Shown piece by piece: positions 35,234-44,100 of a stretch of DNA of 53,897 nt. The notes beneath the pieces were generated by a model. It had not been told where the DNA came from, made no database searches, and saw only the letters and a list, made by a program, of their open reading frames with translations. Source of the stretch: Candidatus Binataceae bacterium (GTDB lineage: Bacteria; Desulfobacterota; Binatia; Binatales; Binataceae); contig JADMIL010000016.1 in assembly GCA_015478645.1 (NCBI GenBank), positions 1-53,897 on the forward strand. The letters are read 5' to 3'. Positions within the stretch are counted from its first letter, which is position 1, and the number at the start of each line of letters is the position of its first letter. The position numbers were made by a program, and so were the translations under genes.

Positions 35234-36204
35234 GCCGGCCGCAGCAGGATTTTGAATTTTTCCGGTTCGGCGGCGGCCGCGAACGCCGCCCGGCTCTCGT
35301 CGAGCGGGTAGACTCCGTCGATCAGCGGGCGCGGATCGAAGCGTCCGGCGGCCAGCCATTCGATCGCCGGCGCAAAGCGCCCGCAGCGCGATCCGACCAC
35401 GGTGATTTCATTGATTACGACCGGTGCGAGATTCAGCGCCGCGCCGGCCGCGGCCGTGCTCTTGAGGACGATCGTCCCGCGCGGCTCGACCAGCTCGAGC
35501 GCCCGCGTGAACCCCGCCGCATTCCCCGTGCAATCGATCACGACGCGATAGCGAACCGTGCGCCGCTCGCCAGCGCCGTCGAGATACGCCGCGATCCGGC
35601 CGTGCGCGCGGTCGAGTGCCGCGATTCGCGCGAGCTTCCCGCGATGCCGTCCGGCGACCGCCACGGCGTAGCCCGCGCCACTCAGCACCATCGCGACGAT
35701 CGCCGCCAGCCGCCCGTCGCCCAGGATGACCACGCCGCCGCCGGTCGGCAGTTCCACCTGGTCGAGAATCTCGCCCGCCGCCGCGATCGGCTCGACCATC
35801 ACCGCCGCCTCGTCGCTGACCGTGTCGGGAATGCGATGCAGATTTGCGTCGGGCAGGAGGAGTCGCTCGGCGAACGCGCCGTCGCGCCCGAGGATGCCGA
35901 GCACTGTGCGCCGCCTGCAATGCCGTTGCATCCGCGCGTGGCAGGCGGCGCAGTCACCGCATCCCGCGTTGATCTCGCCGGCCACCCGCGCGCCGATCAG
36001 CGACGCATCGTCGGAATGCGTCACGCGCCCGGCGAACTCATGCCCCGGCACGCCGCGATAGCCCATGTAGCCGCGCATGATCTCGCGATCGGTGCCGCAG
36101 ATTCCCGCCAGGCTGACCGCGACGATACTCTCACCGGCCATCCGCATGGGCTCCGGATAGTCGTTCACGAGCTTGAGTTCGCCGTCAAAAAACAGCGCGC
36201 GCAT
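35230..36204 (-). CDS. Zinc-dependent alcohol/polyol dehydrogenase
   Basis: This 324-aa enzyme is a medium-chain dehydrogenase. Catalytic zinc ligands are Cys36 (GICGTD), His55 and Glu56 (PGHEFAG); the structural zinc uses Cys82, Cys85, Cys88 and Cys96. A nucleotide-binding GDGRLAAIVAMVLSGAG follows, in place of the classic GxGxxG, so the cofactor site is unusual. It is the first gene of the ADH-hyuA-hyuB operon and couples to hyuA by a GTGA overlap. It probably oxidises an alcohol that feeds the hydantoinase-type enzyme. Upstream lies the terminator at 36220-36253. Confidence 0.88.
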   Translation of the reverse strand: MRALFFDGELKLVNDYPEPMRMAGESIVAVSLAGICGTDREIMRGYMGYRGVPGHEFAGRVTHSDDASLIGARVAGEINAGCGDCAACHARMQRHCRRRTVLGILGRDGAFAERLLLPDANLHRIPDTVSDEAAVMVEPIAAAGEILDQVELPTGGGVVILGDGRLAAIVAMVLSGAGYAVAVAGRHRGKLARIAALDRAHGRIAAYLDGAGERRTVRYRVVIDCTGNAAGFTRALELVEPRGTIVLKSTAAAGAALNLAPVVINEITVVGSRCGRFAPAIEWLAAGRFDPRPLIDGVYPLDESRAAFAAAAEPEKFKILLRPA

Positions 36205-36219
36205 GGGACCGCATTGAAA

Positions 36220-36253
36220 CAGAAAAGCCGCGGGGTAGGCTACCCCACGGCTT
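36220..36253 (-). terminator. Rho-independent terminator after fmdB
   Basis: On the minus strand a 13-bp stem with one mismatch (36241-36253 with 36225-36237) and a 3-base loop is followed by TTTTCTGTTT. It separates the fmdB transcript from the ADH operon. Confidence 0.85.
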
Positions 36254-36320
36254 CACCGAACGTGATATGTGAATTTGATCTGCCGCGCGCTTTTTGGAAG
36301 CGCCCGCGCCGGCGCGCTCG

Positions 36321-36731
36321 TTACGCCGCCGGCTTGCTCGCCGGGCTCTTTTCGGTGCTCGATTTGGCCACCGTGTTCGATCCGCCTGAACCGCCGCCCG
36401 AACTTCCACTGGCGCCGCCGTTGCCGGTCGCACTCGTTCCCGACGAACCACTCGATGCCGACCCGGTCGAGCTTGCACTTGAGCTGGACGAATCCGACGC
36501 GCTTGACGAATCCGACTTCGCATCAGACTTGGACTCAGTCTTGGCCGCGGTGCCGGATTTCGCGTAGTCGGTCGCGTACCATCCGCTGCCTTTTAAGATA
36601 AACGACGATCGCGACAGGATTCGCTCGACCTTGCTCTTGCAGGTCGGGCACTTCTTGAGCGGGTTTTCCGTAATCCTTTGAGTGACCTCAAAGACCCCGC
36701 ATTTTGCGCATTCGTATTCGTAAATCGGCAT
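36321..36731 (-). CDS. FmdB-family zinc ribbon protein
   Basis: This 136-aa protein starts MPIYEYECAKCG with a second pair KKCPTCK, the FmdB-type zinc ribbon, followed by an ERILSRSSFILKGSGWYATDY stretch. A long low-complexity tail of Ser, Gly and Ala (about residues 60-136) follows and is much longer than in typical members (about 70-110 aa). FmdB proteins are of unknown function, probably regulatory. It ends before a strong terminator. Confidence 0.88.
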   Translation of the reverse strand: MPIYEYECAKCGVFEVTQRITENPLKKCPTCKSKVERILSRSSFILKGSGWYATDYAKSGTAAKTESKSDAKSDSSSASDSSSSSASSTGSASSGSSGTSATGNGGASGSSGGGSGGSNTVAKSSTEKSPASKPAA

Positions 36732-36955
36732 AGGATAGTCAGGTCTCTCGCCCGAAAAGCTACGATTTCCCTTTACTCTACGTAACCACGACCGATCTGC
36801 TTGTCAACGCGACTGGCCGTGTTCGCTAATTCTTTGCGCTCGCTTCAATAGTCTGCGCGCACCCGCTTTTTCGCCTCCGTGATCGCCGCCCGCACCGCGA
36901 GCGCGACGCCTCACGCCGCGCTTGAGCCAGGCCGGTTCGTCCGCCGGCGCACGCA

Positions 36956-37258
36956 TCAGTTGAAGCCGAAGACCAGGATCCGGGTCAGCGTTGGAATCAG
37001 GTACTGCTGCAAAAATTCGATTGCCAGGATCACGATCACCGGCGAGAAATCGATTCCGCCAAAGGCGATCGGGATATGTCTGCGCACGAAATCGAAGACC
37101 GGCTCGGTCAGCATGTAAAGCGTCCGAACCACCGGATTATAAGGATTCGGCTCGATCCACGACATCAGCGTCGCGATGATCACGATCCAGAAGTAGAGGT
37201 AGAGCGCGCCCTGCAGGATCTGCGCGATCCAGAGTACGAGATTGGTCCAGACAAACAC
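36956..37258 (-). CDS. yggT: YggT-family membrane protein
   Basis: This 100-aa protein has two or three membrane helices in the YggT pattern: LYLYFWIVIIATLMSWIEPNPYNPVV, then LTEPVFDFVRRHIP and IDFSPVIVILAIEFLQ. It sits in the classic yggS-proC-yggT order. Function is not established; it may affect envelope or osmotic homeostasis. Confidence 0.93.
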   Translation of the reverse strand: MFVWTNLVLWIAQILQGALYLYFWIVIIATLMSWIEPNPYNPVVRTLYMLTEPVFDFVRRHIPIAFGGIDFSPVIVILAIEFLQQYLIPTLTRILVFGFN

Positions 37259-37280
37259 TTAGTTGGTATCGGCTTCCGCG

Positions 37281-38141
37281 CTATTTGCGTCCGAGCTCGC
37301 GTGATCGCTCGGCGGCGGCGTGCAGCGCGTCCGCCACGATAGCAGAAAATCCGCGCTCATCGAATCGCCGCAGCGCCGCCTCAGTGGTGCCGCCGGGCGA
37401 CGCCACCACGCGAATCAGCTCGGCCGCGGTCAGAGCCGACCGGCGCATATTCTCCTCCGCGCCGCGCATCGTCTTGAGCGCCATGCGCAGCGCGAGCGCG
37501 GCCGGCAGCCCTTCGCTCACCGCCGCGTCGGCGAGCCCCTTGATGAACAGATAGGCATAGGCCGGACCGCTGCCCGACAACGCCGTGACGGCATCGAGCA
37601 GGCGCTCGTCGCTGAGCGCGACGGCGTCACCCACCGCGCGGAAGATTCGCAGCGCAAAGGCCTCGTCGGCTTTGCTCGCGCCCGGCGCCCGGACCAGCGC
37701 GGCCATCCCCTGGCCGACCATCGCCGGCGCGTTGGGCATCACCCGGACCACCCGCGCGCGCCGGCCAAGCGCCGCCGTCATCCGCGCGATCGTGATCCCC
37801 GCGGCGATCGAGATCACCAGCCGCCCGCCGCTCGCCGTCTTGGGCCCGGCCGGCTTGCGCGCCGCGGTGCCGCTCGCCGACTCCATCGCGGCGGCCAACT
37901 CGGCCAGCACCTCGTCGATATTCTGCGGCTTGACGGCGAGCAGGATCGCGCGCGAATTGCGCGCCACCGCGCGATTGTCGGCGGTGGTCTCGACCTTCAG
38001 CGCGCGTGCAAGTTTGCGCCGCCGCGCGGCGTCGACGTCGGCGATAATCAGATCGCCGGGGGCGAACACCCGTTGCTCGAGCAGCCCGCGTGCGAGCGCT
38101 TCGGCCATGTTGCCGCCGCCGATAAAGCCGAGTTTTTTCAT
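37281..38141 (-). CDS. proC: Pyrroline-5-carboxylate reductase
   Basis: This 286-aa enzyme makes proline from pyrroline-5-carboxylate with NAD(P)H. The nucleotide-binding start LGFIGGGNMAEALARGLLEQ, VVRVMPNAPAMVGQGMAALV and the C-terminal ALSGSGPAYAYLFIKGLADAAV plus VASPGGTTEAALR are diagnostic. Its ATG overlaps the yggS stop by four bases (ATGA). Confidence 0.95.
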   Translation of the reverse strand: MKKLGFIGGGNMAEALARGLLEQRVFAPGDLIIADVDAARRRKLARALKVETTADNRAVARNSRAILLAVKPQNIDEVLAELAAAMESASGTAARKPAGPKTASGGRLVISIAAGITIARMTAALGRRARVVRVMPNAPAMVGQGMAALVRAPGASKADEAFALRIFRAVGDAVALSDERLLDAVTALSGSGPAYAYLFIKGLADAAVSEGLPAALALRMALKTMRGAEENMRRSALTAAELIRVVASPGGTTEAALRRFDERGFSAIVADALHAAAERSRELGRK

Positions 38142-38845
38142 CCGCTCCGCTCACCGAAGATCGCGCGTCCCACGCGCACGATCGTCGCCCCCTCCGCGAT
38201 CGCCGCCGCGTAGTCGCCGCTCATTCCCATCGACAGCTCGCTTAGCGCAAGTCCCGTCGCCCCCGCAAGGCGATCGCGCAATTCGCGCAACTCACCGAAC
38301 CAGCGCCGCGCGCTCGCCGCGGCGGCCTCCGGCGGCGGTATCGTCATCAACCCGCGTACCGCGACCCGATCGCGCACCGCCGCGATCAGCCGCTCGGCCG
38401 CCGCCGGCCGCACGCCGTGCTTTGACGCTTCGCCGCCCATATTCACTTCGATCAAGACCTCCTGCGGCGGCGCCGGACGCACCCGCGCGATCGCCACCGC
38501 CAGCCGCTCGCTATCCAGCGTATGGATCAGCGCGAAGCTCGCGACCGCCGCACGCGCCTTGTTGCTCTGCAGATGTCCGATCAGATGCCAGCGAAGGCCG
38601 CCGAGATGCGCGGTCGCCGCGCGCTTGGCGATCGCCTCCTGCACGTAGTTCTCGCCGAATTCGCGCGCCCCCGCCGCATACGCCGCCGCGATCGCCGCCG
38701 CCGGCTGGGTCTTGCTCGCGAGCACCAGGGTGACCGCATCGCCCGCCCGGCCGCTGCGCGCACACGCCGCGGCGATCGTCGCACGCACCGCGCCGAGCCG
38801 CCCGGCGATCTCGTCCTCCGCGCCCACCTCGTCCGCCACGGCCAT
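38138..38845 (-). CDS. yggS: PLP homeostasis protein, YggS/PLPBP family
   Basis: This 235-aa protein has the PLPBP barrel signature: LVLASKTQPAAAIAAAYAAG with the PLP Lys, FGENYVQEA, WHLIGHLQSNKARA and LMTIPPP further on, ending in LSMGMSGDYAAAIAEGATIV and RVGRAIFG. It binds pyridoxal phosphate without known catalysis and keeps B6 vitamer and amino acid pools in balance. It overlaps proC and follows maf by one base. Confidence 0.94.
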   Translation of the reverse strand: MAVADEVGAEDEIAGRLGAVRATIAAACARSGRAGDAVTLVLASKTQPAAAIAAAYAAGAREFGENYVQEAIAKRAATAHLGGLRWHLIGHLQSNKARAAVASFALIHTLDSERLAVAIARVRPAPPQEVLIEVNMGGEASKHGVRPAAAERLIAAVRDRVAVRGLMTIPPPEAAAASARRWFGELRELRDRLAGATGLALSELSMGMSGDYAAAIAEGATIVRVGRAIFGERSG

Positions 38846-38846
38846 C

Positions 38847-39443
38847 TCAGTTGGACCGCCCGGCCGGCGCCGGCGCTATCCCATGGCGCGCCAGGGCCGC
38901 GATCACTTCGCTCACCGGCAGGCCCATCACGTTGTCGCGCGAGCCCTCGACCTCGGCGATAAAGCCCGCGCCGGCATCTTGGATTCCGTACGCGCCGGCC
39001 TTGTCGAGCGGCGCGCCGCCGGCCACGTAGTCGTCGATCTCCTCGTCGGTCAAAGTCCGAAAGCGCACGCCGCTCCTGACCGCGCGGCGCTCTACGATCG
39101 CACCGTCGCGCGCGATCGCGTAGGCCGTAATCACCGTATGCCGGTTGCCGGAGAGCGCCCGCAGCATCGCGCGCGCCTGCGCCGCGTCGGCCGGCTTGCC
39201 AAAGATTTGTCCCCCGAGCACAACGATCGTATCCGCCGCCAACACCGTCGCGCCGCCGCCGCGCCCGGCGACGTTGAGCGCCTTCTCGCACGCCATCCGC
39301 TCGGCAAACGCCTCAGCCGCTTCGCCCGCGCGCAGCACCTCGTCGATTCCGCTCGCGGCGATATCAAAGTTGAACCCGGCCGCACCCAGCAGCATTTTGC
39401 GCCGTGGCGAGGCCGAGGCCAGGATCAGTCGCGAACTCGTCAT
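38847..39443 (-). CDS. maf: Maf-like nucleoside triphosphate pyrophosphatase
   Basis: This 198-aa protein has the Maf hallmarks: LILASASPRRKMLL, LAADTIVVLGGQIFGKPAD and a conserved GAYGIQDAGAGFIAEVEGSRDNVMGLP. Maf proteins hydrolyse non-canonical or modified nucleoside triphosphates. I chose the ATG at 39443; another at 39452 is equally possible, and the frame extends to 39575 without family similarity. First gene of the maf-yggS-proC-yggT run. Confidence 0.92.
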   Translation of the reverse strand: MTSSRLILASASPRRKMLLGAAGFNFDIAASGIDEVLRAGEAAEAFAERMACEKALNVAGRGGGATVLAADTIVVLGGQIFGKPADAAQARAMLRALSGNRHTVITAYAIARDGAIVERRAVRSGVRFRTLTDEEIDDYVAGGAPLDKAGAYGIQDAGAGFIAEVEGSRDNVMGLPVSEVIAALARHGIAPAPAGRSN

Positions 39444-39572
39444 GATGATCATTGCCGCACGTGCGCCAACGCGCACCGCGGGAACCTTCGACTTGATGCC
39501 AGAGGGCGTCCGCGCGCGCAAGCGGACGCCGCGCCCGGCGCTTTCGTTGCGACTCGAGGCGGCTTCGCGCCG

Positions 39573-39601
39573 CATGCTTCAACCTACCCGATTGAAGCAT
39601 G
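39573..39601. promoter_or_regulatory. Perfect inverted repeat between maf and slt
   Basis: CATGCTTCAA and TTGAAGCATG form 10-bp arms around a 9-base loop. It lies between two divergent genes, 27 bases from the transglycosylase start, and stands out as AT-rich. It could be an operator for one or both promoters, or an RNA hairpin in the slt leader. Confidence 0.45.
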
Positions 39602-39627
39602 TCGGCCGGTCAGCTAACCAAGTCTGG

Positions 39628-41853
39628 ATGAGTTTTTTTTGCCGCCGCGCCCGTCCGCGCTTCGCCGTCCTCGCCGGTGCCGCCGCCGCGCTCGTGATCG
39701 TTGCGCTCGGCTCTCCGGTTGCGGCGCAGATTTTTCCCTTCGAGCGCAACAAGGTTGTCGACTTCGATCCGCGCCAGAGCTTCGCCGACGGCTACCGCGC
39801 CTACCAGGCGCGCGATTGGCCCGGCACGATCGAGCGCATGCAACTGGTGGCGACGCGGGTTCCCGACCTCGCCGATTACGCGCTCTTCTACCTGGCCCGC
39901 GCCCAACGCGCCAACGGCGATCCGGCCGCCGCCGCGACGATGCAGCGTCTGGCGACAGAGTATCCGCACAGTGTCTTTGCCGATCAGGCGCGCTTCAGCT
40001 ACGCGCAAATCGAGCTCGATCAGGGCCGTCCCGATCTGGCCCTGCCGGCCGCCGCGACGGCCGCCAATAGCACCACCGACTCGGCGCTCGAGCAAAACGC
40101 GCGATTGCTCTGGGCGCGTGCGCTGCTGGCGACCGGCGACTATCGCGGGGCGTACGCCCAGGCGCAGGATCTGCGTGCGGGCTTTCCCTATGGTGCCAAT
40201 GACGCCGCGGCCCGCGCCCTGGCCTACGCGATTTTAGCCGCGCATCCCGGCATCGCCGATCACACGTCGCTCGATTACTGCCGCGGCGAAGCCGCTCTGC
40301 TGCTGCGCGAGGGTCAATCCGCGCTCGCCCAGGATCAGATCGACGCAGCCCTGGCCTTGGCCCCGCCGCCCGCGATTCACGCCGCCTTGCTCTGGATGCA
40401 AGCGCAGGCGTCGCGCGCCGATCCGGCCGCCCAGCGCACCGCCCTCGAACACTACCTCACGTTCGCGCCCGCCGGCCCCGCGGCGGCGGCGGCGCTCAAC
40501 GGTCTCGCCCATTCGTGGTGGCATGTCGACGATACCGCGCGCGCCCGCGACTACTTCATGCGCGTCGTGCGCGAGTTTCCCGGCAGCGCGCGGGCTCCGA
40601 TGGCGATGTTCGAGATCGGCCGCACCTACGAGGACGATGGCGACCGCGATGCGGCGCGCGCCCAGTTCCAGCGTCTCGCCGCGCGCTATCCCGACAGCGA
40701 TATCGCCGCCGAGGCGCGCTTTCGCGCCGCCTTCATGCTCTATCTGCTCAAGCGCTACGACCTCGCCGAGGCCGAATTCGCTGCCGCCGCGCCGCGCGCC
40801 GCCAGTCCCTCCGAGCGCGACATGCTGCGCTACTGGCAGGCCCGTGCGCTCGAACGCAACGGCCAATCGACCGACGCCCGCGTGATTTATCTGCGCCTCG
40901 CTACGAGCATCGACAGCAACTACTATCCAGCGCTCGCGGCGCTGCGGGTCGGCGCGCCGCCGATCGACTTTCCCGCCGCGGCCGCCTCCGATCCGGTCGC
41001 CACCGCGACCCCGTCGGCGGCCGGCGTCGCCGGCTTCCACCTGGCCCGCGCGCTTGCGCTGCGCGCGCTCGGCCTGCGCGACCTCGAGGCGCCGGAGCTG
41101 CGCCGCCTGGCCGACGACAGCGCGGGCAATCCCGCCCTGCGCGATTTTGTCCTCGCCGAGTACGCCGCGGCCGGCGCCTGGTACGACGGCATCGTCGCCG
41201 CCACCCGCCTCAGCGCTCGGGGCGAACTCAATCCCTACGTCGCCGAACGGATGCGCTATCCGCGCGGCTACTGGGATCTGGTCAGCGGCGCGGCCGCCGC
41301 CAACCGCCTCGATCCCTACCTGGTGCTCGCCCTGATCCATCAGGAGAGCCTCTTCGATCCCGCCGCGCGGTCGGCCTCCAACGCCCAGGGCCTTATGCAA
41401 CTGTTGCCGGCCACCGCCGCCAAATGGGCGCCTGAGGCCGGCCTCGACAGCGGCTCGCTCGACCTCTACGATCCGCCGCTCAATGTGCGCGTCGGCACGG
41501 TCTACCTGCGCCAGCTCTTCGCGATGTTCAACGGCGACAGCTTCAAAGCGGTCGCCGCGTACAACGGCGGCGAGCATGCGGTCGCCGGATGGAACGCGAA
41601 ATTTTCCGGCGACGACGACGCGTGGGTCGAGAATATCGGCTACCGCGAGACCCGCGATTACGTCAAAAAGGTCATCGGCGGCCTGCGCGAATATCGTCTC
41701 ATCTATCAGGCCGGCGCACCCACGATCCCAGCGGTCGCCGCCGCCACGCCGTCCGCGCCGGCGGCGAACACGCAGCCGCGGCCTTCGTTGAATTCGCCGG
41801 CGCCGTCAGGCCCGATGCGCCTGCCGTCCGCACCGGCGCCGCTTCCGCAATGA
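39628..41853 (+). CDS. slt: Soluble lytic murein transglycosylase
   Basis: This 741-aa periplasmic enzyme cleaves peptidoglycan with formation of anhydromuramic ends. A signal peptide (about 1-32, ending PVAAQ) is followed by a long helical superhelix of TPR-like repeats and a C-terminal Slt domain: LVLALIHQESLFDPAARS with the catalytic Glu, GLMQLLPATAAKWA, VGTVYLRQLF and AAYNGGEHAV. A Pro/Ala tail ends the protein. The start at 39628 fits the signal peptide; ribosome binding site is not evident. Its stop overlaps the next ATG (ATGA at 41850-41853). Confidence 0.94.
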   Translation: MSFFCRRARPRFAVLAGAAAALVIVALGSPVAAQIFPFERNKVVDFDPRQSFADGYRAYQARDWPGTIERMQLVATRVPDLADYALFYLARAQRANGDPAAAATMQRLATEYPHSVFADQARFSYAQIELDQGRPDLALPAAATAANSTTDSALEQNARLLWARALLATGDYRGAYAQAQDLRAGFPYGANDAAARALAYAILAAHPGIADHTSLDYCRGEAALLLREGQSALAQDQIDAALALAPPPAIHAALLWMQAQASRADPAAQRTALEHYLTFAPAGPAAAAALNGLAHSWWHVDDTARARDYFMRVVREFPGSARAPMAMFEIGRTYEDDGDRDAARAQFQRLAARYPDSDIAAEARFRAAFMLYLLKRYDLAEAEFAAAAPRAASPSERDMLRYWQARALERNGQSTDARVIYLRLATSIDSNYYPALAALRVGAPPIDFPAAAASDPVATATPSAAGVAGFHLARALALRALGLRDLEAPELRRLADDSAGNPALRDFVLAEYAAAGAWYDGIVAATRLSARGELNPYVAERMRYPRGYWDLVSGAAAANRLDPYLVLALIHQESLFDPAARSASNAQGLMQLLPATAAKWAPEAGLDSGSLDLYDPPLNVRVGTVYLRQLFAMFNGDSFKAVAAYNGGEHAVAGWNAKFSGDDDAWVENIGYRETRDYVKKVIGGLREYRLIYQAGAPTIPAVAAATPSAPAANTQPRPSLNSPAPSGPMRLPSAPAPLPQ

Positions 41854-42833
41854 CCACCGCGCCGGCCGCCAGCCCCGCGGCGGATGCGCCCGCTAGCGAC
41901 GCGGGCGGCCGTCTGCTAATCGCGCCCGACGCGCCCATCGTCGGCGTCGATGTCGGTGAAAATACACTCTTCCTCGCGATCCTCGCGCCCGGCGACGCGC
42001 AGGTCCGCTTCCACGCAATCGATGTCGCCGGCGCCCTCGCTAACTCGGCCGGCGATCCGCTTGCCCGCCTCGCCGACGCGATCGTCGCCGCCGCGCCGAT
42101 CCTGCGCCGCCCGGGCGCCGTCGCGCTGATCGATTCGCCGCGCTGGCCGCGCGATCTCGATCTCTCCGCCGCCGGCCTCGCGCCTAAGGGCGACTGCCAT
42201 CGCGATCATCCGCCCGGCCGCCTCATCGACGCCCGACTGCACCGGATCGTGCGCGCGATTCGCGCGGGCTCCCGGCCGCGTCCGGTGTTGGGCCTCTGGA
42301 TGTTCCCGACGCCACCGTTCGATTATTTCGCGCGCTGCGCTGCGGCCCCGCGATGCCCGCCGCATCTCGCCCGCCTGTTCGGCGCGCTGCTCGGCGGCCA
42401 GCCCACCGCACGCTCCGATGCCTCCGCTCCGACCGGCGGCCAGACCTTCACGCGCTTTATGCTCACCGGCTTCGCCGCCTTCCGTGCGCTCGAGGCCGCG
42501 GGCGTGGCGAGCTTCGAATCCTATCCCGACCTGGTCTATCGCCTGTGGACGCGCGCCACCACGCTCATCGCCAAGCGGCGCGGCAAGTCGCACGCGCTTG
42601 CCGCACGGTCTATGATTGTCCGGGCGATCGCCGGGGAACTGCGCGTCGCGATCGGCGCCGGGCTTGCGGGACTCGACCAGGCCGACGCCGCGATGCTCGC
42701 GCTGAGTGCCGCGGCGGCCGCCCGCGACGGCGCAATCGCGCTGATCGGCGCGCCGTGCGAGGGCCGTTTCGCCCTGCCGCTCAGGTCGTCCGACGCGGCG
42801 CACGTGGCCTTCGCTCTGGCGCTCGCCGACTGA
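41850..42833 (+). CDS. DUF429-like predicted nuclease
   Basis: This 327-aa protein begins with an Ala/Pro-rich leader and then IVGVDVGENTLFLAIL, followed by VALIDSPRWPRD; both resemble DUF429, an RNase H-like family without a defined role. A conserved-looking ESYPDLVYRLW and a late Asp in GLDQADAAMLAL could complete an acidic site. It is translationally coupled to slt, although the two functions have no obvious link. Confidence 0.7.
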   Translation: MTTAPAASPAADAPASDAGGRLLIAPDAPIVGVDVGENTLFLAILAPGDAQVRFHAIDVAGALANSAGDPLARLADAIVAAAPILRRPGAVALIDSPRWPRDLDLSAAGLAPKGDCHRDHPPGRLIDARLHRIVRAIRAGSRPRPVLGLWMFPTPPFDYFARCAAAPRCPPHLARLFGALLGGQPTARSDASAPTGGQTFTRFMLTGFAAFRALEAAGVASFESYPDLVYRLWTRATTLIAKRRGKSHALAARSMIVRAIAGELRVAIGAGLAGLDQADAAMLALSAAAAARDGAIALIGAPCEGRFALPLRSSDAAHVAFALALAD

Positions 42834-42907
42834 TTATGGTTGACGTCGGTCGGCGTCCGTTAAAAGCTGTGTATGCACGTCCGGACAAGGAGGGATGAGA
42901 AGAGGAC

Positions 42908-43543
42908 ATGAAAGACAGAAGACACTTGCTCTACGCCACACTCGCGCTGGTCGGTGGAATAATCGGCGGCGCGGCCTCGAACCGACTGCTGCCGGGCGAA
43001 GGGCTTGCCAGCGCTGCCGCCCGCGCCGCGCGCGAGATCAAGGCCGAAAAATTCGTCGTGGTTGACCATGATGGATCCACCCGCGGCGTCATCCAGGTGA
43101 ACTCACGCGGCGTCGCCGACATTGCCCTCAAAGACGCCGCCGGCCGCCTGCGCGCGGAACTCAGTGTCAGCGACCTGGGCTCCGCCAAGGTTGGCTTCTA
43201 TGACCAGAATGGCGCCCAGCGCGTCAGCGTGGGCGAGACCCAGGACGGCCGCAACGGGCTGGCGATCTACGCCGACAACGGCCGCCAGGTGGCGGGCTTC
43301 ACCGTCGCCGAAGACAACCAGTCGAGCGTCACGCTCTATGATCCCAACAACGGTCGTGCCCGCGTCGGTCTGGGGGTCGCCGCGAACGGCGAGCCGGCCC
43401 TGGTGCTGTTCGATCAGAACGGCCGCGACCGCGCCGAACTGCACGTCAGCCTCAACGGTCATCCGGGTCTCGCGCTAGCCGATGCGAACGGTAAGAGTAT
43501 TGCCGGGCTACCCGTATCGGTAGCCCCACAGCCGCAACCGTAA
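42908..43543 (+). CDS. Exported 23-residue-repeat protein
   Basis: This 211-aa protein has an N-terminal signal or anchor (LLYATLALVGGIIGGAA) and then seven tandem repeats of 23 residues (one of 24) from about residue 48. Each has the form of a hydrophobic strand, Asp-x-Asn-Gly or variant, a basic or polar turn, a second strand and a Gly: for instance VGFYDQNGAQRVSVG and LVLFDQNGRDRAELHV. Such regular strand-turn repeats suggest a beta solenoid or propeller. I do not know a family for it. A purine-rich AGGAGGGA and AGAGGA precede the ATG. The glycine-zipper lipoprotein gene follows by 35 bases. Confidence 0.8.
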   Translation: MKDRRHLLYATLALVGGIIGGAASNRLLPGEGLASAAARAAREIKAEKFVVVDHDGSTRGVIQVNSRGVADIALKDAAGRLRAELSVSDLGSAKVGFYDQNGAQRVSVGETQDGRNGLAIYADNGRQVAGFTVAEDNQSSVTLYDPNNGRARVGLGVAANGEPALVLFDQNGRDRAELHVSLNGHPGLALADANGKSIAGLPVSVAPQPQP

Positions 43544-43578
43544 GCCTGTTACCGAACTATCTCGGGAGGAGAGTTCCA

Positions 43579-43932
43579 ATGGATTCGTCGGGAAAAAAAT
43601 TGGCCGCTGTCATTATAGCCGCGGCGATGCTCTTCGCCGTGGCCGGATGCTCGGGCCAGCCGCTCAGCACGCGTGAAAAGGGCACCGGAATCGGCGCCCT
43701 GCTCGGCGCTGGCACTGGCGCGATCATCGGCGCCGCCGTCGGCGCTCCGGGCGCGGGCGCCGCAATCGGTGGCGCGCTCGGCGCCGGTACCGGCTTCGTG
43801 GTCGGCAACGCGATGCAAAACCAGGACGTTCAGCAGAACCAGACCCAGTCACAGCTCAATTCGCAGCAGCAGGAGATCGAAAGCCAGCGTCGGCAAATCG
43901 AGCAAATGAAGTCGCAATCAGAAACCGAATGA
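43579..43932 (+). CDS. Glycine-zipper lipoprotein
   Basis: This 117-aa protein has a lipoprotein signal (IIAAAMLFAVAGC). The mature part has a glycine zipper (GTGIGALLGAGTGAIIGAAV, then GAAIGGALGAGTGFVVG), which forms tight helix pairs in membranes, followed by a Gln/Ser/Glu-rich C-terminal helix likely to be a coiled coil. A good GGGAGGAGA lies upstream of the ATG. Similar proteins occur in the outer membrane, and their roles are mostly unknown. Confidence 0.9.
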   Translation: MDSSGKKLAAVIIAAAMLFAVAGCSGQPLSTREKGTGIGALLGAGTGAIIGAAVGAPGAGAAIGGALGAGTGFVVGNAMQNQDVQQNQTQSQLNSQQQEIESQRRQIEQMKSQSETE

Positions 43933-43947
43933 GTCTTCCGCCGCGTG

Positions 43948-43976
43948 GCGGCCGGCCGCTTCGATCGGCCGGCCGC
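43948..43976. terminator. GC-rich hairpin after glycine-zipper gene
   Basis: GCGGCCGGCC and GGCCGGCCGC form 10-bp arms around a 9-base loop, 16 bases after the stop codon. There is no T-tract, so termination is only possible. Confidence 0.4.
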
Positions 43977-44100
43977 GCGCGTCGCGGCGTATGCTACCCG
44001 GCGCCGTGCATCGCTGCGCGCCGCCGCCCGGCCGGGCTCCGGACCCTCGCCTGCGCCGCTGCGCCGCATCCCGTCGGCCCGCGCGGCCGACGACCCCGAT

